This document shows, piece after piece, positions 1 to 8,449 of a DNA stretch of 64,000 nt. The notes under the pieces were generated by a model that was not told the DNA's origin, searched no databases, and saw only the letters and a list, made by a program, of their open reading frames with translations. This DNA comes from Amycolatopsis alba DSM 44262 (GTDB lineage Bacteria > Actinomycetota > Actinomycetes > Mycobacteriales > Pseudonocardiaceae): contig NZ_KB913032.1 of the NCBI RefSeq assembly GCF_000384215.1, positions 583,021-647,020 on the forward strand, read 5' to 3'. The position numbers were made by a program, and so were the translations under genes. Within the stretch, counting starts at the first letter, position 1, and each line of letters starts with the position of its first letter.

Positions 1-1
1 T

Positions 2-130
2 CCTTGGGGCGCCGCGGACTGGTGGCTGGGACGCCACTCCCGGCTTGGTGGCGCCCCGGCGGCGCTACTCGGAGAAGTGGACGACCAGGTGTTGCTGGAC
101 GCCGCCAGGACCGAACGGGCGGAGGCCTGA
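2..130 (+). CDS. C-terminal end of an antitoxin-like protein (MbcA/ParS/Xre type), cut by the window edge
   Basis: Only the last 42 codons are present; the reading frame enters at base 2 and stops with TGA at 128-130. The visible pattern (a Trp-Trp-Leu segment, then LGGAPAALL and a run ending in AARTERAEA) fits the C-terminal DUF2384 part of MbcA/ParS/Xre antitoxins, where W-L, a GG-x-P-x-x-L turn and a terminal helix are usual. It ends 3 nt before the start of a RES-domain gene, the normal RES-Xre toxin-antitoxin order. The family call is an inference from a short fragment plus context. Confidence 0.5.
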   Translation, partial: PWGAADWWLGRHSRLGGAPAALLGEVDDQVLLDAARTERAEA

Positions 131-133
131 ACC

Positions 134-796
134 ATGCCGGACTACGATCCCCCGGAGAACTACTCCGGTACCCCGAACCGGTTCCTGCTGCCCGCGGGCA
201 CTCTCCTCTGGCACATTCACCCGCAGAGCCGGAAACCCACCGAGTTCACCCCCTATCGACGGCGGCCGCGCACGGGCGACGGCCGGTTCGACGGCACCGA
301 CGAGGAACCGTTCGACGCGTACAACGCCGGACTGGAGGCCTCCACCGCCGTGGCGAACGTGCTCCTCACCGGGATTCCGGCGCCCTACTCCGAATTCCGT
401 ACCGTGCGCAGGGTTTCGGTCGCCCGTCAGCAGATGAGCGTGGTCGCCACGGCCGCCGAACTGAGCCTGGTGAGTCTTTGCGACGCCATCGACCTCAGCG
501 CGGTCGGGCAGGACCTCTGGCTGATCCACAGCGACGAGTGCCACGATCCGCGGGTACGCCGGTGGGCGCGGTGGATCCGCGCCAACGCGGAGTGGGCGGA
601 AGGGTTCATCTGGCCGCCGCGCGACGGCCCGGAGCGGAGATCGGTGGTCCTGTTCGGGGATCGGTGCGACTCCGCGGTGATGGAACCCGACCCCCTGTAC
701 GAGGTGCACCTCGACGACGAGTTCGGCGCGACCTGGCTGAACGGGGTCCTGGTCGAATACCGGGCGCGCATCATGCCGCCGAAGATCAAGAAGTGA
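134..796 (+). CDS. RES-domain protein, putative toxin of a RES-Xre pair
   Basis: 220 aa. RES toxins degrade or phosphorolyse NAD+ and are neutralised by an Xre/MbcA-type antitoxin. RES-like marks: AGTLLWHIH (residues 21-29), GRFDGT (50-55), RRWARWIRANAEWAEGF (142-158) and GFIWPPRDGPERRSVV with a following LFGDR (157-177). Odd: where typical RES proteins have Arg in the first motif this one has His (LWHIH), the usual Glu after the GRF motif is not obvious, and the Y-x-S-R type motif reads WPPR. It may therefore be a divergent or inactive member. The ATG lies 3 nt after the upstream stop, suggesting translational coupling. Family fairly sure; activity unknown. Confidence 0.7.
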   Translation: MPDYDPPENYSGTPNRFLLPAGTLLWHIHPQSRKPTEFTPYRRRPRTGDGRFDGTDEEPFDAYNAGLEASTAVANVLLTGIPAPYSEFRTVRRVSVARQQMSVVATAAELSLVSLCDAIDLSAVGQDLWLIHSDECHDPRVRRWARWIRANAEWAEGFIWPPRDGPERRSVVLFGDRCDSAVMEPDPLYEVHLDDEFGATWLNGVLVEYRARIMPPKIKK

Positions 797-802
797 GGCC
801 GG

Positions 803-831
803 CGGGGCCGCTACCGAGGTGTGCGGCCCCG
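803..831. terminator. Hairpin between convergent RES and VWA genes
   Basis: Nine-base perfect arms CGGGGCCGC (803-811) and GCGGCCCCG (823-831) with an 11-nt loop sit exactly between the RES stop and the stop of the opposing VWA gene. There is no T-run, as is common for actinobacterial terminators; it could serve both strands. Confidence 0.5.
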
Positions 832-1464
832 TCATCTCCTCCCACCGGATTTGCGGGACACGGTGAGCCCCTTGGCCATCGACGCGATCCCGGCGCTGAT
901 CGAACGCACGTCCTCGATGAGCCGGTCTTCGTCCTGCTGACCAGGGCACACCAAGGCCGACAGTGCTTTCGTCGCACCATGGCCCAGTCCCCGCACGACG
1001 ATCCGCACGCCGAGCGCGCACAACTCCCTGGCCGCCCCGACCGCGGGCCCCCGTTTCCCCACATCACCGTCGCCGAAGACGCACAGGACGCGATCACCGG
1101 TCAGCGGCGCGAGATCTTCTTTCGCGATCCGCAAGGTCGGCAGCAGATTGTTGCCACCGGTGGAAACGGCGGCCTCGAGCCGATTCGTCAGCTCCGCGCG
1201 GCTGCTCCCCGGCCGGACATACGCCTCGACGTCGTGGTTCCAGAGCACGAGCCCGCAGTCGTACTTCGCGTCGAAGGCCTCGTCAAGAAAGGCGATCCCG
1301 CCGTCGACCGCCTGCCGCAGCGGGCTTCCGCGCATCGAACCGCTCACGTCGATGCACAGCAGCACGGTTCCGCGGTATTTCGCTTGCAGAATCCCGAAAT
1401 GCGGGCCGGGCGGGGACTGCGTCAGCCCGGCACCCTCGAATCGCTTGCGCACCCAGCCACTCAT
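832..1464 (-). CDS. VWA-domain protein, last gene of the Hsp70/GTPase cluster
   Basis: 210 aa, essentially a lone von Willebrand A domain. The metal-ion-dependent adhesion site is intact: D-V-S-G-S-M at residues 39-44, followed by a conserved TGGNN segment and a later FGDGD. VWA domains mediate metal-dependent protein-protein contacts and often partner with ATPases or GTPases. There is no signal peptide, so it is probably cytoplasmic. It starts 13 nt after the Hsp70 stop and closes a nine-gene minus-strand operon. Its target is unknown; I infer an adaptor or substrate-recognition role from context. Confidence 0.85.
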   Translation of the reverse strand: MSGWVRKRFEGAGLTQSPPGPHFGILQAKYRGTVLLCIDVSGSMRGSPLRQAVDGGIAFLDEAFDAKYDCGLVLWNHDVEAYVRPGSSRAELTNRLEAAVSTGGNNLLPTLRIAKEDLAPLTGDRVLCVFGDGDVGKRGPAVGAARELCALGVRIVVRGLGHGATKALSALVCPGQQDEDRLIEDVRSISAGIASMAKGLTVSRKSGGRR

Positions 1465-1477
1465 GCACCCTCCGAAC

Positions 1478-2995
1478 TCATCGCCGGACCGTGATGGCGC
1501 CGAGCGAACCTGCCAGCCGCCGCGTCGTTTCCGCGTCGGCGACTCCGTCCATGTACGCCTCGAGCGCCAGCGCGGTCCCGGAACCCGGTTCCCGCGCGGT
1601 GACGCCGAGCAGTCCGTCCTCGGTCACCCGCAGGGTCACCTCGATCAAGGAACCGGCGGGCAGCGGGGGCAGCCCCGTCAGTTCGCCGTCGAGGACACGC
1701 CGGTTGTCCGCGACCTCCTCCGACGGCAGTTCCCCCGCCTGCTCGAAGATCTGGATCCGCACCGCGTCCTGGCCGTCCATCACGGTGCAGAAGGCCGTGG
1801 TCCGGCTCGCCGGGAGCGGGTCGTTCCGGTGCACCGTGTGGGCGACCATCTGCCGCGTGCCGCCGGGATCGTGGCTGTCCTCGATGAGCACCCCGAAACT
1901 GCGCGGCACCACCGACCGCGTCGACGACCGCTCCCGCGCCGAAGAGGCCAGCTGACCGGCCCGGATCGCCGCGCCGCGGACCACCGCGTGATCCGGGTCC
2001 ATCAGGCGCGGGGCGCGGCCCACCCGTTCCCCGACGGCCGCCGCTATCGCGGGCATTCTCGTCGAACCGCCGACCAGGATCACTTCGTGGACCCGCTGCA
2101 CGCCCTTGCCCGACGCGTCGGCCAGCAGCCGGGTGACGACCGACAGGGTCCGCTCGACCAGATCCGCGCCGACCCGCCCGAGGATCGTCCGGTCGAACGG
2201 CACGGTCACCCGGTCCGTGCCGAACCGCACCGTGACCGGCCGCGAGACCCGGCTGCTCAGGTCTTTCTTGGCCGTCTCGGCCAGAAGCCTGGTCTCGTGC
2301 AGGAATTCCTCGTCGTCGAACGGGTCCGCGTCGGGCACCGCGTTGACGAAGCTTTCGACCAGGAGGTCCGCGATCCGCTCGTCCCAGTCGGCGCCCCCGA
2401 GCCTGCTGTCCCCGTCCGTGGCCACCACTTCCGCGCCGTCGCGCGTGATGCGCAGCACCGTGGTGTCGAAAGTCCCGCCACCGAGGTCGTAGACGAGGAC
2501 GACGTCGCCCGTCCTGGCCGTGACACCGTAGTGCAGTGCCGCCGCGACCGGTTCGCTGAGCAGTTCGAGCACGTCGATCCCGGCCAGCCGCGCCGCCTGA
2601 TACGTCGATTCCCGTTCACGGACCCCGAAATAGGCGGGAACCGTAATGACCGCGCGGACCGGTTCGCCATCCACGCCGAGGTGCGCCTGCGCGTCTTCGA
2701 CCATGCTCCGCAGGATGAGCGCCGAGATCGATTCGGGGGTGTGGGCGACCCCGTGGAAGAACAGTTCGAACTCGGTGCCCATCCGCCGCTTGATCAGCGA
2801 CACCGCGTTGTCCGGGTCCACCGTCCCGGACTCGCGCGCGGCGGTACCGACCAAGGCCGACGACGCCGACTCGAAGTACACCACCGACGGCGTGATCAGC
2901 TCGTCCACCCTGTTCCGCAGGACGGTCGGCTCCCCGTTCCCGTCCAGGGCCGCGACCGCCGAATAGGTCGTCCCGAGATCGATACCGATGATCAC
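1478..2995 (-). CDS. Hsp70-family chaperone (paralogue 1), no C-terminal lid
   Basis: 505 aa from the GTG at 2995, which overlaps the upstream stop as GTGA; a longer in-frame reading exists but its first 75 residues overlap the neighbouring gene and look non-coding. The ATPase domain has the phosphate-1 motif GIDLGTTYSAVAAL at the N-terminus, YDLGGGTFDTTV (phosphate 2) and the adenosine motif LVGGSTRMPAI. A beta-sandwich substrate-binding region of about 130 residues follows, but the helical lid and EEVD-like tail of DnaK (about 620 aa) are missing. It is a specialised Hsp70 rather than housekeeping DnaK; a second one and a GrpE-like protein are encoded upstream in the same operon. Confidence 0.9.
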   Translation of the reverse strand: MIIGIDLGTTYSAVAALDGNGEPTVLRNRVDELITPSVVYFESASSALVGTAARESGTVDPDNAVSLIKRRMGTEFELFFHGVAHTPESISALILRSMVEDAQAHLGVDGEPVRAVITVPAYFGVRERESTYQAARLAGIDVLELLSEPVAAALHYGVTARTGDVVLVYDLGGGTFDTTVLRITRDGAEVVATDGDSRLGGADWDERIADLLVESFVNAVPDADPFDDEEFLHETRLLAETAKKDLSSRVSRPVTVRFGTDRVTVPFDRTILGRVGADLVERTLSVVTRLLADASGKGVQRVHEVILVGGSTRMPAIAAAVGERVGRAPRLMDPDHAVVRGAAIRAGQLASSARERSSTRSVVPRSFGVLIEDSHDPGGTRQMVAHTVHRNDPLPASRTTAFCTVMDGQDAVRIQIFEQAGELPSEEVADNRRVLDGELTGLPPLPAGSLIEVTLRVTEDGLLGVTAREPGSGTALALEAYMDGVADAETTRRLAGSLGAITVRR

Positions 2996-3183
2996 ACTGC
3001 CTGCCAGTTCATCTCGGTCCAGGCCGCGCGGACACCGTTGACCCAGGACAGGACCAAGTCCTTCAGTTCCGGATACCAGGCGGCGACCACGAAGGCGGCC
3101 GCCAGCAGCAGCACGGCGACGATCGCGATCACGGCGACGCGGTAGCTCAGGTAACCAGGCGGGACGAACGTACGCGCGGTCAT
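2992..3183 (-). CDS. Small single-pass membrane protein
   Basis: 63 aa. Residues 15-36 form one strongly hydrophobic segment (VAVIAIVAVLLLAAAFVVAA), preceded by a short Arg-containing N-terminus and followed by a Trp-containing tail. The ATG overlaps the stop of the upstream GTPase gene (ATGA) and its own stop overlaps the GTG of the Hsp70 gene (GTGA), so it is embedded in the translationally coupled operon and is likely a real gene. I do not recognise a family. A plausible role is membrane anchoring of the complex next to the membrane-spanning GTPase. Confidence 0.7.
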   Translation of the reverse strand: MTARTFVPPGYLSYRVAVIAIVAVLLLAAAFVVAAWYPELKDLVLSWVNGVRAAWTEMNWQAV

Positions 3184-4802
3184 ACCGCTTCCTCCGGCTC
3201 TTTCTCGGCGGGTTCCGCACGCGCGGGACCCGTGTCAGGCCACAGCTGAAGACCCGAGCCTGCGACGACCCACGCGAGCGGACGGGCGGGCGACCGCGGA
3301 TCGCTCACCGGGACCCCGGCGAGGGAGGACACCAGGAAGTACTCGACTTCACCGAACTCGCGCTCGGCGGACAGCACGAGATTGTCGAGCCCGGCTCGTT
3401 CCAGCCACTCGCGGACGTTGCCGGGTCCCAGGTCGGCGGCAGGCGGCAGACCGGCGAGCAGGTCGGCCTTCACCACCGCCACCGCGAGCCGTCGTTTCGT
3501 GGTGGCGACCCGGAAGTCCTGCAGCCTCTTCGCGGTCACGTGGTAAACCCGTTCGGGGGCCTCCGACGCCGGCGCGGCCCGCGAAACGACCTCGGACGTG
3601 GCGCCGAGCTGATCACGCACCCAGGGGATCGAGAACGGGTCGATCACGAACACCAGGCCCTGCGCGTGGTCAAGGAACTCGAGAGCGGTGTTGTCGTCGC
3701 GATCGGCGTAAAACTCCCCGGCCGCGTCGAACAGGTGCAGGAGTGCCCGGCGCTTGCCCGCGGTGTAGCGCGCGGTGACCGCACGGGGCAGCTCACCGAA
3801 CGGCGTCTTGACCGTGTCGCCACCGGAACTGATCAGGGACACCGCCGCGTCGAAGGTCTGTTCGCTGTCCTCGTCGACGAAGTCCAGGACTCCGCCGTTC
3901 GCGGCGACTCCGTCGCGGATGCCGAGCAGCCCCGTGTAGACCAGCCTGGTCTTGCCCGCGGAAACCGGGCCGAACACCGGCAACCGGACATCGGTCACGA
4001 GCGTCGCGCCACTCCGCAGCGTTTCCCCGCACCGCGGGCAACGGGGCCGCGTCTTCCCGGCCATCCGCAGCACCGAGGTCGGCAGTACCCGGCCGCATCC
4101 GCACCGGCGCCAGAGCCCGCCGAGCCTGCCGGGCCGGATGTCACGATGCACCTTCCCGCACCCAGGACAGTCGAAGACGGGCAGGGAGGTCACGTGGTAA
4201 CAGGTCTGGCAGCTGCCGCTCGCCTTCTTCTGCCGTCGGATCAGCTGGTCGGTCACCCGCAGCAGGCCGGTCGGCAGGGCCCACACGACCCAGCCCGCGA
4301 ACAAGGCGAACGCGGCCACCAGGAGAATCGCCGTCGTGGCCGCCAACGCTCCCAGGCTCACCCCGGACCAGAGCGGGACGAACAGCAGCACGGCGCCGAT
4401 CCGCCCCGGCCACGAGTCCGCGGCCGTTCCCCGGATCCAGCTCCAGCCGCGGCCGAGCAGTTCGAGATCGGCCCGCCACACCCGGAAAAGGTCGGCTCGG
4501 GCCTGCGCGGCGAAGTAGGTGGGCCACGCCCAGTCCCGGTCGAAAGTCGTGTCACCGCGCCGTTTCGGCAGTGCGTTCTTGTCCGCCACGACGTCGTCCG
4601 GGGTGATCAGCCTCGGCCCGCCGGTCCGGCCGACGAGCGTGAGGATCGCGGAACCCGCCGCCATCAGGACACCGGCCCCCATCGTCATGGGCGCGGCGAA
4701 GATCAAGCCGGGCAACAGGAACCACATCAGGCCGGCGACGACCAGCCAGATGACGAAGTAGAGCGCGACCATCGCCAGCGCGAAACCGATCAGGTACTGC
4801 AC
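3180..4802 (-). CDS. Membrane-anchored double-GTPase-like protein with zinc ribbons (DO-GTPase2 type)
   Basis: 540 aa. N-terminal hydrophobic segments at about 5-35 and 40-57 and a pair around 137-178 predict membrane insertion. A Cys-rich block at 198-259 (CQTC, CPGC, CGC, CPRC) predicts two zinc ribbons. The GTPase part follows: Walker A GPVSAGKT at 278-285 and a DxxG-like LFDAAGEF. This order matches the TRAFAC-class 'double-GTPase' families (DO-GTPase2) described from comparative genomics of bacterial conflict systems. It pairs with a second zinc-ribbon GTPase and a GAP1-like protein in the same operon. NTP specificity cannot be read from the sequence. Confidence 0.75.
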   Translation of the reverse strand: MQYLIGFALAMVALYFVIWLVVAGLMWFLLPGLIFAAPMTMGAGVLMAAGSAILTLVGRTGGPRLITPDDVVADKNALPKRRGDTTFDRDWAWPTYFAAQARADLFRVWRADLELLGRGWSWIRGTAADSWPGRIGAVLLFVPLWSGVSLGALAATTAILLVAAFALFAGWVVWALPTGLLRVTDQLIRRQKKASGSCQTCYHVTSLPVFDCPGCGKVHRDIRPGRLGGLWRRCGCGRVLPTSVLRMAGKTRPRCPRCGETLRSGATLVTDVRLPVFGPVSAGKTRLVYTGLLGIRDGVAANGGVLDFVDEDSEQTFDAAVSLISSGGDTVKTPFGELPRAVTARYTAGKRRALLHLFDAAGEFYADRDDNTALEFLDHAQGLVFVIDPFSIPWVRDQLGATSEVVSRAAPASEAPERVYHVTAKRLQDFRVATTKRRLAVAVVKADLLAGLPPAADLGPGNVREWLERAGLDNLVLSAEREFGEVEYFLVSSLAGVPVSDPRSPARPLAWVVAGSGLQLWPDTGPARAEPAEKEPEEAV

Positions 4803-4805
4803 GTC

Positions 4806-7256
4806 TCACCTGTCCTTGTTGGAACGGCGTGACCACCAGGCGGGCTTCTTCTCCTCCGCCTTCTTGGCCGCCTCCGCGCCGCGCTGTTTCGCACGGGCGG
4901 TCTGTCCGGTCGGCTTGACCTCCTTGACCCCGCTGAACTGGCGCCACTCCCCCGCGACTCGCTGATCGACGGCGTCGAGCAATCGGCTCACCCTGGCGAG
5001 GCGCTGCTTGTCGGCTTGTTTGAGCCATTTCCGCAACGCGCGCTCGGTCTTGACGGCCAGCTGCTCGGTCGTTCCGGGGGCCCCGACGGCCACGAAGGTG
5101 AGAGCGACCGCGGTGTCCGCGCGCTGCGTCAGGACCGAGCCGTACCAATGACGCGGCAGTTCACGCAGGAGCACCGCGGGGAGCGTGCCCCCGCTCCGTT
5201 CGAGGAGTTTGCCCGCTTCACCGACCGGCAAGCGGTCGAGGAACACGGCCGTGATGTCGGCGGCGCGGGCGGTCATGATCGGCTCGGTGATCTGCCGCAA
5301 GCCGGACGCCCGTGGCGGACGGCCGCCGGCGACCACCGCCAGCCAGTCCTTCAACCCCTTGTCCTGCCTCGCGAAGTCGGCGAACTCGGGGCGCCCCGGA
5401 AGGTCGCCGTGCGAGTACGCGAGCGCGAGGACGTCCAGCCCCTCGACCGAAAGCCGGGGGCCGATCACGGCGTCGAGCGCTTCCCCGACCTTGTCCCCGA
5501 GCCAATCCGTCAACGGCCCTGGCGCGAGCTTCTCCAGCAGGGAAGTCAGCTCCGCGATCGAAGGAAGGGAGTGGGCGAAGGTCGCTCGCCACATCAGATG
5601 CCCCCGCGTCTCCGGATCCGCCGACCGGAGACTGTCCAGCACGTAGTCGATCAGCTCTTCGCGGTAGGCGGCGTCGGTCCCCGCGATCGCCGAAGCGGTG
5701 ATCTCGCTGTCCAGCGGCGTGCTGACATCGGTCGCGGTCTCGACCAGGATCTCCCACCAGAACCGCTTGATGTCGTCGCGGTAGTGGGGACCGTCGGGCC
5801 GCTCCAGCAGTCCCGCGAGTTCGTCACGCAGCAGATCGATCATCTGCTCGCGGCAGGACCACCGGTCCGGTTCGAGCGGGGCGTTCTTGTGCTCCACCCA
5901 CCAGCCGGTGAATCTGCGGGCCCCCTCGGTGAAGCCCCCGACGTTGGGTGTCACGTCGAATCGGGTGCACAGCCGCAGCAGCTCGTCCATCCGCTCGGGT
6001 TCGACGACGTTCGCCGCGGCCTCGGCGATCGCCGCGAGCGAACCGGACTCTTCGACGACAGGGACGGCCCCGGTGAGCTGCGCCAGTTCGGCCTCGAACA
6101 GCGCGCGGATCCCCCTATCGGCGAGCTCGCGTCCGGCTCCGTGCCATTCGGTCGCTTCGGGCAGGGCGCGCAGCGCGGTGATGTCCGGGTCCGCCGCCAA
6201 GACGGCCTCGAGGACCGGGTGGACGACCTCTTCCGGCTGCGGTGCGGGGCAGTCCGCCAGCCACCGCACCAGATCGCCCGCGTGGCCGGTCCCCTCGGCC
6301 GTTTCCCCCAGCGTCACGATCGCCGCCACCGACCGGTCCGAGGCGGACGGCCGCGCCTCCTTCCCGGCGAAGCGCTGGGCCAGTTCGATCGCGTCGACCA
6401 CGTCGTACGGGTCTTCCCGCAGGAAACGCGGCACCCAGAACCGGGCGCCTTCGGTGAACTCGATCTCGGAATGGCGGCCGGTGGTGAGGTTGAAGACGAC
6501 GAAGCCGTTGTCCCGCGCGGGATCGCCGAACGAACCCGCCCAGTCGTCGTGCACCGCCAGGACGTCATGCCTGCTTTGCCGCGGATTCGTCGCGAACACG
6601 CGGAACCCGAGGCGCAGGGCGCGCCGCTGTGCCATGAGCACGGTGCCGGCGGAGATCCAGCCGAGCACCTCGGTGACGTCGGCCCCGACGAACAGCACCC
6701 GCCGTCCACCGGGCTCGTGGACGAGATCGAACGCGGACTGGACGGCCAGCAGCCACTCTTCGCCGTCAGGGCGGCCGAGCACCCATTCCCGGACCGCGTC
6801 GATTCCCCAGGGCCCGGCTTCCGGATCCGCCGCCACCGGCTCGCAGTTCGTGGTCGGGGCGGCCTTTTCCGCCCACCACGGGGCTTCCCACAACTGTGCC
6901 GGCCGGACCAGCCCGTAGGTGTCCGGATCGGTCGTCGCGACGGCGTGCGTGAACTGGTTGCCCTCGCGGACCCCGTTCGCCTCCGTCCCCAGGTAGCGCC
7001 CGCGGGCGGTCGCGTACACCCCGTCGTCGTGAACGTGGGTCAGCGAGGGCGGATAGTCCGCGACGTCCCGCTGCTCGCGCATCCACGCGACCGGCGCCTC
7101 GTAGAGCGACGTGCGCTGGACCAGCGACATCGTGTCGTGCGATACCCCGGCCGAGACCGCCTGGAACTGGAATCCGGCACCACCGCGCAGTCCCTGTCCC
7201 GGAACGCAGTCGGTGTAGTACAGCGAGTCGAACCGGCTCGGCTCCGTCTCGTTCAA
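4806..7256 (-). CDS. GAP1-like GTPase-associated protein
   Basis: 816 aa from a TTG at 7256 that overlaps the upstream GTPase stop (TTGA); an alternative start 14 codons upstream would lie inside that gene. The N-terminus (FDSLYYTDC, GQGLRGGAGFQFQAVSAG) is the signature I associate with the GAP1-N2 family, GTPase-associated proteins encoded beside double-GTPases. The central part is helical and rich in acidic residues, and the C-terminus is very basic (KRGAEAAKKAEEKK then Trp-Trp-Ser-Arg-Arg). No membrane segment. Expected role, known only from gene neighbourhoods: partner or regulator of the two GTPases encoded on either side. Confidence 0.75.
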   Translation of the reverse strand: MNETEPSRFDSLYYTDCVPGQGLRGGAGFQFQAVSAGVSHDTMSLVQRTSLYEAPVAWMREQRDVADYPPSLTHVHDDGVYATARGRYLGTEANGVREGNQFTHAVATTDPDTYGLVRPAQLWEAPWWAEKAAPTTNCEPVAADPEAGPWGIDAVREWVLGRPDGEEWLLAVQSAFDLVHEPGGRRVLFVGADVTEVLGWISAGTVLMAQRRALRLGFRVFATNPRQSRHDVLAVHDDWAGSFGDPARDNGFVVFNLTTGRHSEIEFTEGARFWVPRFLREDPYDVVDAIELAQRFAGKEARPSASDRSVAAIVTLGETAEGTGHAGDLVRWLADCPAPQPEEVVHPVLEAVLAADPDITALRALPEATEWHGAGRELADRGIRALFEAELAQLTGAVPVVEESGSLAAIAEAAANVVEPERMDELLRLCTRFDVTPNVGGFTEGARRFTGWWVEHKNAPLEPDRWSCREQMIDLLRDELAGLLERPDGPHYRDDIKRFWWEILVETATDVSTPLDSEITASAIAGTDAAYREELIDYVLDSLRSADPETRGHLMWRATFAHSLPSIAELTSLLEKLAPGPLTDWLGDKVGEALDAVIGPRLSVEGLDVLALAYSHGDLPGRPEFADFARQDKGLKDWLAVVAGGRPPRASGLRQITEPIMTARAADITAVFLDRLPVGEAGKLLERSGGTLPAVLLRELPRHWYGSVLTQRADTAVALTFVAVGAPGTTEQLAVKTERALRKWLKQADKQRLARVSRLLDAVDQRVAGEWRQFSGVKEVKPTGQTARAKQRGAEAAKKAEEKKPAWWSRRSNKDR

Positions 7257-8449
7257 GAGGCGCTCCGTTCGACGACCTTGAACAACCCGAGAAGCCACAG
7301 CAGCGGCTCGTCGACGCGGAACGGCCGGACACCACGGGGATCGACCCGGTTGCGGTCGTAGTCCGGCTCGGCACCGAGCGAAGACACCGCGAAGTACCGG
7401 TACTTCTTGTAGTGGGAACGGAGATGGGTGTCGATGTCGTCCGCGTCGAGATCGGTCAGCAGCGCACGCAGGTGCTCGTCGGTGTCCTTGCCGTGCGCTT
7501 CGTCGTACTTCGCGCCGGGAGACGGCGCCTTCAGCAGCGGATGATCATCACCGAGCATCGGGAAGAAGGCGTCGAACTTCGAGAACACCACCGCGATCGG
7601 GGTGGTGATCTTCCGCCGCGCGCTCACCCCTTGGCTGCTGCGCAGCAATTCGGTGATCCGGGTGAGGACGTTGATCGGCGGCTCCGTGTCCCGCCTGCTC
7701 GCTTCCGGCACGGAGATCCGGTCGAGCGAACCCTTGAGCTGGAACGGATCGAGCAGGACGATGAGACCGTCGGCGGAGGTCAGGTACGCCTGGGCGTTCA
7801 CGAACTCCTGGGTCGTCATGTCCTCCCCCGCCGCGTCGTAGAACGACAAGGTCGTCGTGTTGTGCACTTCGCGGCCGAAGCTTCGCTTGGGCTGGCGCCA
7901 TTGCAGGACCAGCGGCACCTTGATCCCGTCGGCCGCGCTCGCCGTCGTCTCGAACAGCCTGCTGTCACCGAACAGGGCCTGCTCGTAGTCGGCGAGCCAG
8001 TCGCTCACCGAACCGATCCCGCCCTGCTGGTCGCCCGCGAACCAGATGTCCGCGGCGAACCGGCGCCGGATGTTGTTCCGCAGTTCGTGGGCGAGCACGG
8101 TCGTGTACACGGTCTTGCCCGCGTTCTTTCCGCCAACCATGCCGATCAGCGGGCTGCGGCTGTCCGCGAAATTCGCGGGCAGGGGGGTCCGGCAGACCGG
8201 GCAGGCCCTGATCCCGGTCGAGGTTCCGCAGTCCGGGCAGGGCGCGGTCCTGGCCGCGATCGGGTTGCGCGATTCGGGCGGCGGGAACGTCGGCAGCGCG
8301 GCCGAGCCGAACCCGGTGAGCCGTTGCCGGTCCTCGTCGATCGCGCGCTTGCAACGGTCGCGGCCCGGTGAAGCCCGGCCGGTGCACTGGAACCTCAGCT
8401 TGCCGAGATCGATCCGGTGGTAGCAGTAGGGGCAGGCCACTTTGGACAT
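7253..8449 (-). CDS. Zinc-ribbon GTPase (DO-GTPase1 type)
   Basis: 398 aa. Two N-terminal metal-binding modules: CPYC (6-9) with Cys22 and Cys33, and CPDC/CPVC (71-86). The GTPase domain begins at about residue 100 with Walker A GGKNAGKT (106-113) and has a DxxG motif in FYDAAGED (switch II). No membrane segment. The arrangement is like the TRAFAC-class DO-GTPase1 family. It overlaps the GAP1-like gene by 4 nt and shares one base with the upstream Fn3-like gene, so stoichiometric synthesis is likely. The two operon GTPases are similar in layout (ribbons followed by P-loop), but only the other one carries membrane helices. Confidence 0.78.
   Translation of the reverse strand: MSKVACPYCYHRIDLGKLRFQCTGRASPGRDRCKRAIDEDRQRLTGFGSAALPTFPPPESRNPIAARTAPCPDCGTSTGIRACPVCRTPLPANFADSRSPLIGMVGGKNAGKTVYTTVLAHELRNNIRRRFAADIWFAGDQQGGIGSVSDWLADYEQALFGDSRLFETTASAADGIKVPLVLQWRQPKRSFGREVHNTTTLSFYDAAGEDMTTQEFVNAQAYLTSADGLIVLLDPFQLKGSLDRISVPEASRRDTEPPINVLTRITELLRSSQGVSARRKITTPIAVVFSKFDAFFPMLGDDHPLLKAPSPGAKYDEAHGKDTDEHLRALLTDLDADDIDTHLRSHYKKYRYFAVSSLGAEPDYDRNRVDPRGVRPFRVDEPLLWLLGLFKVVERSAS

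Noticed and set aside
2996..3220. N-terminal extension of Hsp70 paralogue 1
   Set aside because: The extra 75 residues are Arg-rich, overlap the small membrane-protein gene, and Hsp70s start right at the GIDLGTTY motif.
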